Source: HK-STAS-PATE-36 sp964565615
GTDB lineage: Bacteria > Patescibacteriota > Saccharimonadia > Saccharimonadales > JAGQNJ01
Length of the DNA stretch: 24,556 nucleotides
Direction: 5' to 3'
NCBI GenBank assembly: GCA_964565615.1
Contig: CAZMFO010000011.1
Coordinates: forward strand, 1-24,556
Each line of letters opens with the position of its first letter. The first letter of the stretch is position 1. Below are positions 21,868-24,556 of the stretch, piece after piece. Under the pieces are notes generated by a model. The model made no database searches. It was not told the origin of the DNA and worked only from the letters and a program-made list of their open reading frames with translations. A program made the translations under genes and the position numbers.

Positions 21868-24390
21868 ATGAGAGATGTCGCGAGGGTTATTGATTTTGTC
21901 GTTCCGATACATAACGAACCAGTTTCTGACATAAAGAGTTCTATTCAGCAGATAGATGAATACCTAAATAAAACTAGTAAACAGAAAAACTTTAGTTACA
22001 TTATTACTATTGGGTGTAGTGGTGTGCCCAACCGTACTTTGCAGTCAATTAGTCGTTTGGTAAGAAAAAACGACAATATGCGATTGGTAGAAGAGGTGTT
22101 ATCTGGCAGGGGTCGAGTATTAAAAATGGCTTGGCTTAGTTCGGATTCTGACATTGTTGTTTATATGGATGTAGATTTGGCAACAAAATTAGAGTCTTTG
22201 CAGGGCTTACTTGACCCTTTGCTAAATGGTTTTAAGGGGTTGGTGATTGGCGACAGAACAGACCGGCAATCTATTGTTACAAGAAAATGGCATAGAAGAC
22301 TCACAGCTAAGATTTATTCTGGTGTTGTTAGGAAGGTATTAAAAGTTCGCTATGGCGATTTGCAGTGTGGGTTTAAGGGCCTATCTACAGAAATTGCCAA
22401 GCAATTGATACCCCAAATAAAAAATGATGATTGGTTGTTTGATTCCGAGCTGGTGATTTTGGCCCAACAGCAAAAAATAAAGATTAAACCCGTGCCGGTA
22501 GTTTGGCACGAATCTAGCTCAACAAGCGTAAAAATGTTTACAGTAGCCCTAGAAGTATTGAGTTTTGTTAACCGTACTTTGACTAATAAAAAGCGTCTTA
22601 TTAACCTTGATAGATTGATTTTTGTTGGTTTATTGTTGCTTTCTAGCTTAATGTATTTGGTTAATTTAACTAACAACAAGTTTGCAAATGTCTATTATTC
22701 AACGGCAATCCAATCAGCCAGTAGTAGTTGGAAGGCATTTTTCTTTGGTAGTTTTGATTTAAGTAACTTTATTACAATTGACAAGTTTCCGATAATTATT
22801 TGGCCATCAGCATTGTTAGCTAGGGTTTTTGGTTTTAGCTCGCTAACTGTGTTATTACCTTATGCGCTTGCTGGGGTGGCATCTAGTCTTTTGCTCTATT
22901 GTCTTATTAAACGATACTTTGGTATTTTGGCGGGTTTGGTCGCCTCGGTGCTATTTATTTTGGCTCCACTAAGTAGCATTATGTTTAGGTTTAACAACCC
23001 CGACAGCTACTTGGTGTTAATGTCGTTAGCTTTGCTGTACTGCCTACAAAGAGCAATTGAAGAAAAACGGTATTATTGGTTTATTTTATGCGGATTAGTC
23101 TTTGGATTGATGTTTCAGATAAAAACATTACAGGCGTTAGTCTTTTTGCCAGTTGTCGGTGCAGTTATTGTTTGGCAGATAAAACAAAAAGATTTTGCTT
23201 TATGGCGACAAAAATTGAGTGCTATGGCGGGAGTTTTTATTATAACCGCACTAAGCTGGCCTATAGCTGTTAGTTTTATAGCAAAAGACAAGAGGCCGAT
23301 TATTGGCGGGTCAGCAATAAACAGTGTTTGGGATTTGATACTCGGCTATAATGGCTTGTCTAGAATAACCGGTTCTGGGTCCGCTTATGTTACTGGGGGA
23401 CATTCGGCGGTTTTTGGGAGTGATCCGGGTTTCTTTCGGCTGATAAACGCCTCATTTTTTAGTAGCGTTGGTTGGTTTTTGGCGCCTGCGATCATAATGG
23501 CTCTTGTAGCTATTCGGGCTGTCAAAACAAATGGTAATTTAAGTAAAGGACAAAGTCGGCAAGTTATATTTTGGGCGAGTAGCTTATTTTTGCACATACT
23601 AGTTTTTAGCTTTGCTCGGGGCAAAATACACGCTTACTACAGCTTAATTCTCTTGCCAGCAATAACAGCTTTAATTGCTATATCTATATTTTGGATAAGA
23701 AATGCCGTACTTCAATCTGCAAGCTTCGTATTTTGGCTGGCACTTTTTACATCTTTGTTTTTGACTATTATTCCTGCTCTTCTTTATGTCGTTGACCCAA
23801 GTTGGCACCCCTCCTTTTACAAGTACATTATAGCGAGTGGTTTAGCTGGTTTGATTTTTGCAATAATTTACTATCGTAATGGTCGGCAAGCACGGATTAA
23901 GGCTGTATATGTTGTAAGCCTACTCGGTATATTTATTGTGTCGCTATTCTCTGCTTGGGCAACAAGGCAGATGTCTTATGTTGGCTTTTTGCCAACTCCA
24001 CTACCAAAAGACAAGGTTTTTGCTACAATCCCAAAGATTTTACAGCCAGACCAAGAGCTATTTTCTAAGCTAGACAAGGCAACAACTGGCTCTAGATGGA
24101 TTGCTATGACAGAGAATAGCTTTGACTCGGCGGTTATCCAGTTGGCTACTAACCGCCCTGCCTTGCCTTTGGGTGGTTTTGATGGTAATAAAAGTTTAAT
24201 AGAAGATAGCGTGCTACAAAAATACCTCAATAATAAAGATGTTAATTTTTATGTTTCTAGCCAGCCATTAGCACCGGCTGATAATCGGCAAATACATAGT
24301 TGGGTGCAAACAAATATGGAGCGATGTATTGTTGGTAGTTCTTGGCAGGTTTATGCTAAGGATGACTCTTTATGTGCGGTCTTTTTGTAA
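21868..24390 (+). CDS. Fusion of a DPM1-like GT2 and a PMT/GT39-type membrane glycosyltransferase
   Basis: The product is 840 residues. Residues about 8-225 are a GT2 domain like dolichyl-phosphate mannose/glucose synthase: FVVPIHNE, SGRGRVLKMAW and the metal site YMDVDLA (Asp101, Asp103). From about 250 a polytopic PMT_2 domain follows, with NVYYSTAIQS, the loop motif IDKFP (Asp305; DKPP in many relatives), NNPD near 376-379 and about ten or more helices, ending in an outside domain (about 690-840). The GT2 part likely makes polyprenyl-phosphate sugar and the PMT part transfers the sugar to a surface acceptor. These functions are separate adjacent genes in Bacillus (YkcC/YkcB, from memory). 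Sugar and acceptor are unknown. Confidence 0.85.
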   Translation: MRDVARVIDFVVPIHNEPVSDIKSSIQQIDEYLNKTSKQKNFSYIITIGCSGVPNRTLQSISRLVRKNDNMRLVEEVLSGRGRVLKMAWLSSDSDIVVYMDVDLATKLESLQGLLDPLLNGFKGLVIGDRTDRQSIVTRKWHRRLTAKIYSGVVRKVLKVRYGDLQCGFKGLSTEIAKQLIPQIKNDDWLFDSELVILAQQQKIKIKPVPVVWHESSSTSVKMFTVALEVLSFVNRTLTNKKRLINLDRLIFVGLLLLSSLMYLVNLTNNKFANVYYSTAIQSASSSWKAFFFGSFDLSNFITIDKFPIIIWPSALLARVFGFSSLTVLLPYALAGVASSLLLYCLIKRYFGILAGLVASVLFILAPLSSIMFRFNNPDSYLVLMSLALLYCLQRAIEEKRYYWFILCGLVFGLMFQIKTLQALVFLPVVGAVIVWQIKQKDFALWRQKLSAMAGVFIITALSWPIAVSFIAKDKRPIIGGSAINSVWDLILGYNGLSRITGSGSAYVTGGHSAVFGSDPGFFRLINASFFSSVGWFLAPAIIMALVAIRAVKTNGNLSKGQSRQVIFWASSLFLHILVFSFARGKIHAYYSLILLPAITALIAISIFWIRNAVLQSASFVFWLALFTSLFLTIIPALLYVVDPSWHPSFYKYIIASGLAGLIFAIIYYRNGRQARIKAVYVVSLLGIFIVSLFSAWATRQMSYVGFLPTPLPKDKVFATIPKILQPDQELFSKLDKATTGSRWIAMTENSFDSAVIQLATNRPALPLGGFDGNKSLIEDSVLQKYLNNKDVNFYVSSQPLAPADNRQIHSWVQTNMERCIVGSSWQVYAKDDSLCAVFL

Positions 24391-24394
24391 ATGC

Positions 24395-24420
24395 TTAGCC
24401 CGATTAATAGGGCTAATTTA
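24395..24420 (+). terminator. Probable terminator after the GT2-PMT gene
   Basis: TTAGCCC-GATTAATA-GGGCTAA, a 7-bp perfect stem followed by a short TTTA. Confidence 0.55.
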
Positions 24421-24518
24421 TAGAGTTTTCCACAGGGGGTTTTATTTTGTTGTTGTAATTTATCTATAAGGGTATTACCATAAGTAGTATAAATAATGCG
24501 CTGAGGGAGAAACAACAA

Positions 24519-24556
24519 ATGATAACCAAACTAACAACTACAAAGAACTTATCTTT
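24519..24556 (+). CDS. Start of a downstream gene (cut by the window end)
   Basis: ATG 24519 follows GAGGGAGA (24503-24510) at a good distance and TATAAA at 24488-24493. Only 12 codons are in view (MITKLTTTKNLS), consistent with an N-terminus before a signal peptide but too short to identify. Confidence 0.45.
   Translation, partial: MITKLTTTKNLS

Noticed and set aside
24427..24436. TTTTCCACA-like DnaA box near the window end, possible origin
   Set aside because: A single near-match (one mismatch to TTATCCACA) with no cluster, AT-rich unwinding region or dnaA/dnaN genes.

Overview
The window reads as chromosome of a small-genome Patescibacteria (CPR) bacterium, most likely a Saccharibacteria (TM7) relative. 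This is inferred from gene content and is not proven: type IV pilus motor genes, RNase Y, a very short TsaB, a membrane-anchored Clp ATPase and sortase-anchored surface protein, in AT-rich DNA with TGA used as stop. Genes are tightly packed, often with overlapping or almost touching ends.

Layout. 103-3129 (-): pilB-pilC, the type IV pilus assembly ATPase and platform protein. 3287-5481 (+): recA, a small alpha/beta hydrolase and recX, with an ATGA overlap before recX. 5489-6004 (-): a PRC-barrel protein, divergent from 6070-8105 (+): tsaE, a Pro-rich membrane protein with an OmpA-like end, and a short tsaB. 8218-11031 (+): an autotransporter-like beta-helix surface protein with a C-terminal sorting signal, then its probable sortase. 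11194-12708: RNase Y. 12764-12840: tRNA-Pro. 13125-14283 (+): a secreted LysM-like protein and a dolichol/phytol-kinase-like protein. 14305-16173 (-): a heavy-metal P-type ATPase. 16262-19068 (+): a small membrane protein coupled to a membrane-anchored, motif-poor Clp ATPase. 19073-19483 (-): a small membrane protein. 19585-19659 (-): an aberrant tRNA-Gly. 19729-20130 (+): a small one-TM coiled-coil protein. 20147-20667: a GC-rich island bounded by perfect 14-bp inverted repeats, holding a poly-threonine peptide gene and a structured repeat. 20870-20945: tRNA-His with a clear terminator. 21087-24390: an HD-domain protein and a GT2-PMT fusion glycosyltransferase. The start of another gene lies at 24519.

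Themes. Several genes bear on the cell surface: pili, sortase and substrate, LysM-like and OmpA-like proteins, and polyprenyl-phosphate glycosylation (13645 kinase plus 21868 GT2-PMT). Many start codons sit 6-8 nt after a -10-like hexamer without a Shine-Dalgarno sequence, suggesting leaderless transcripts, while others have strong Shine-Dalgarno sites. The most unusual items are the inverted-repeat-bounded GC-rich island, the tRNA-Gly with a swapped D-loop/T-loop tertiary pair, the -10 boxes of two tRNA genes set inside perfect inverted repeats, and the Clp ATPase that has lost both aromatic pore loops and the ClpP-docking tripeptide.
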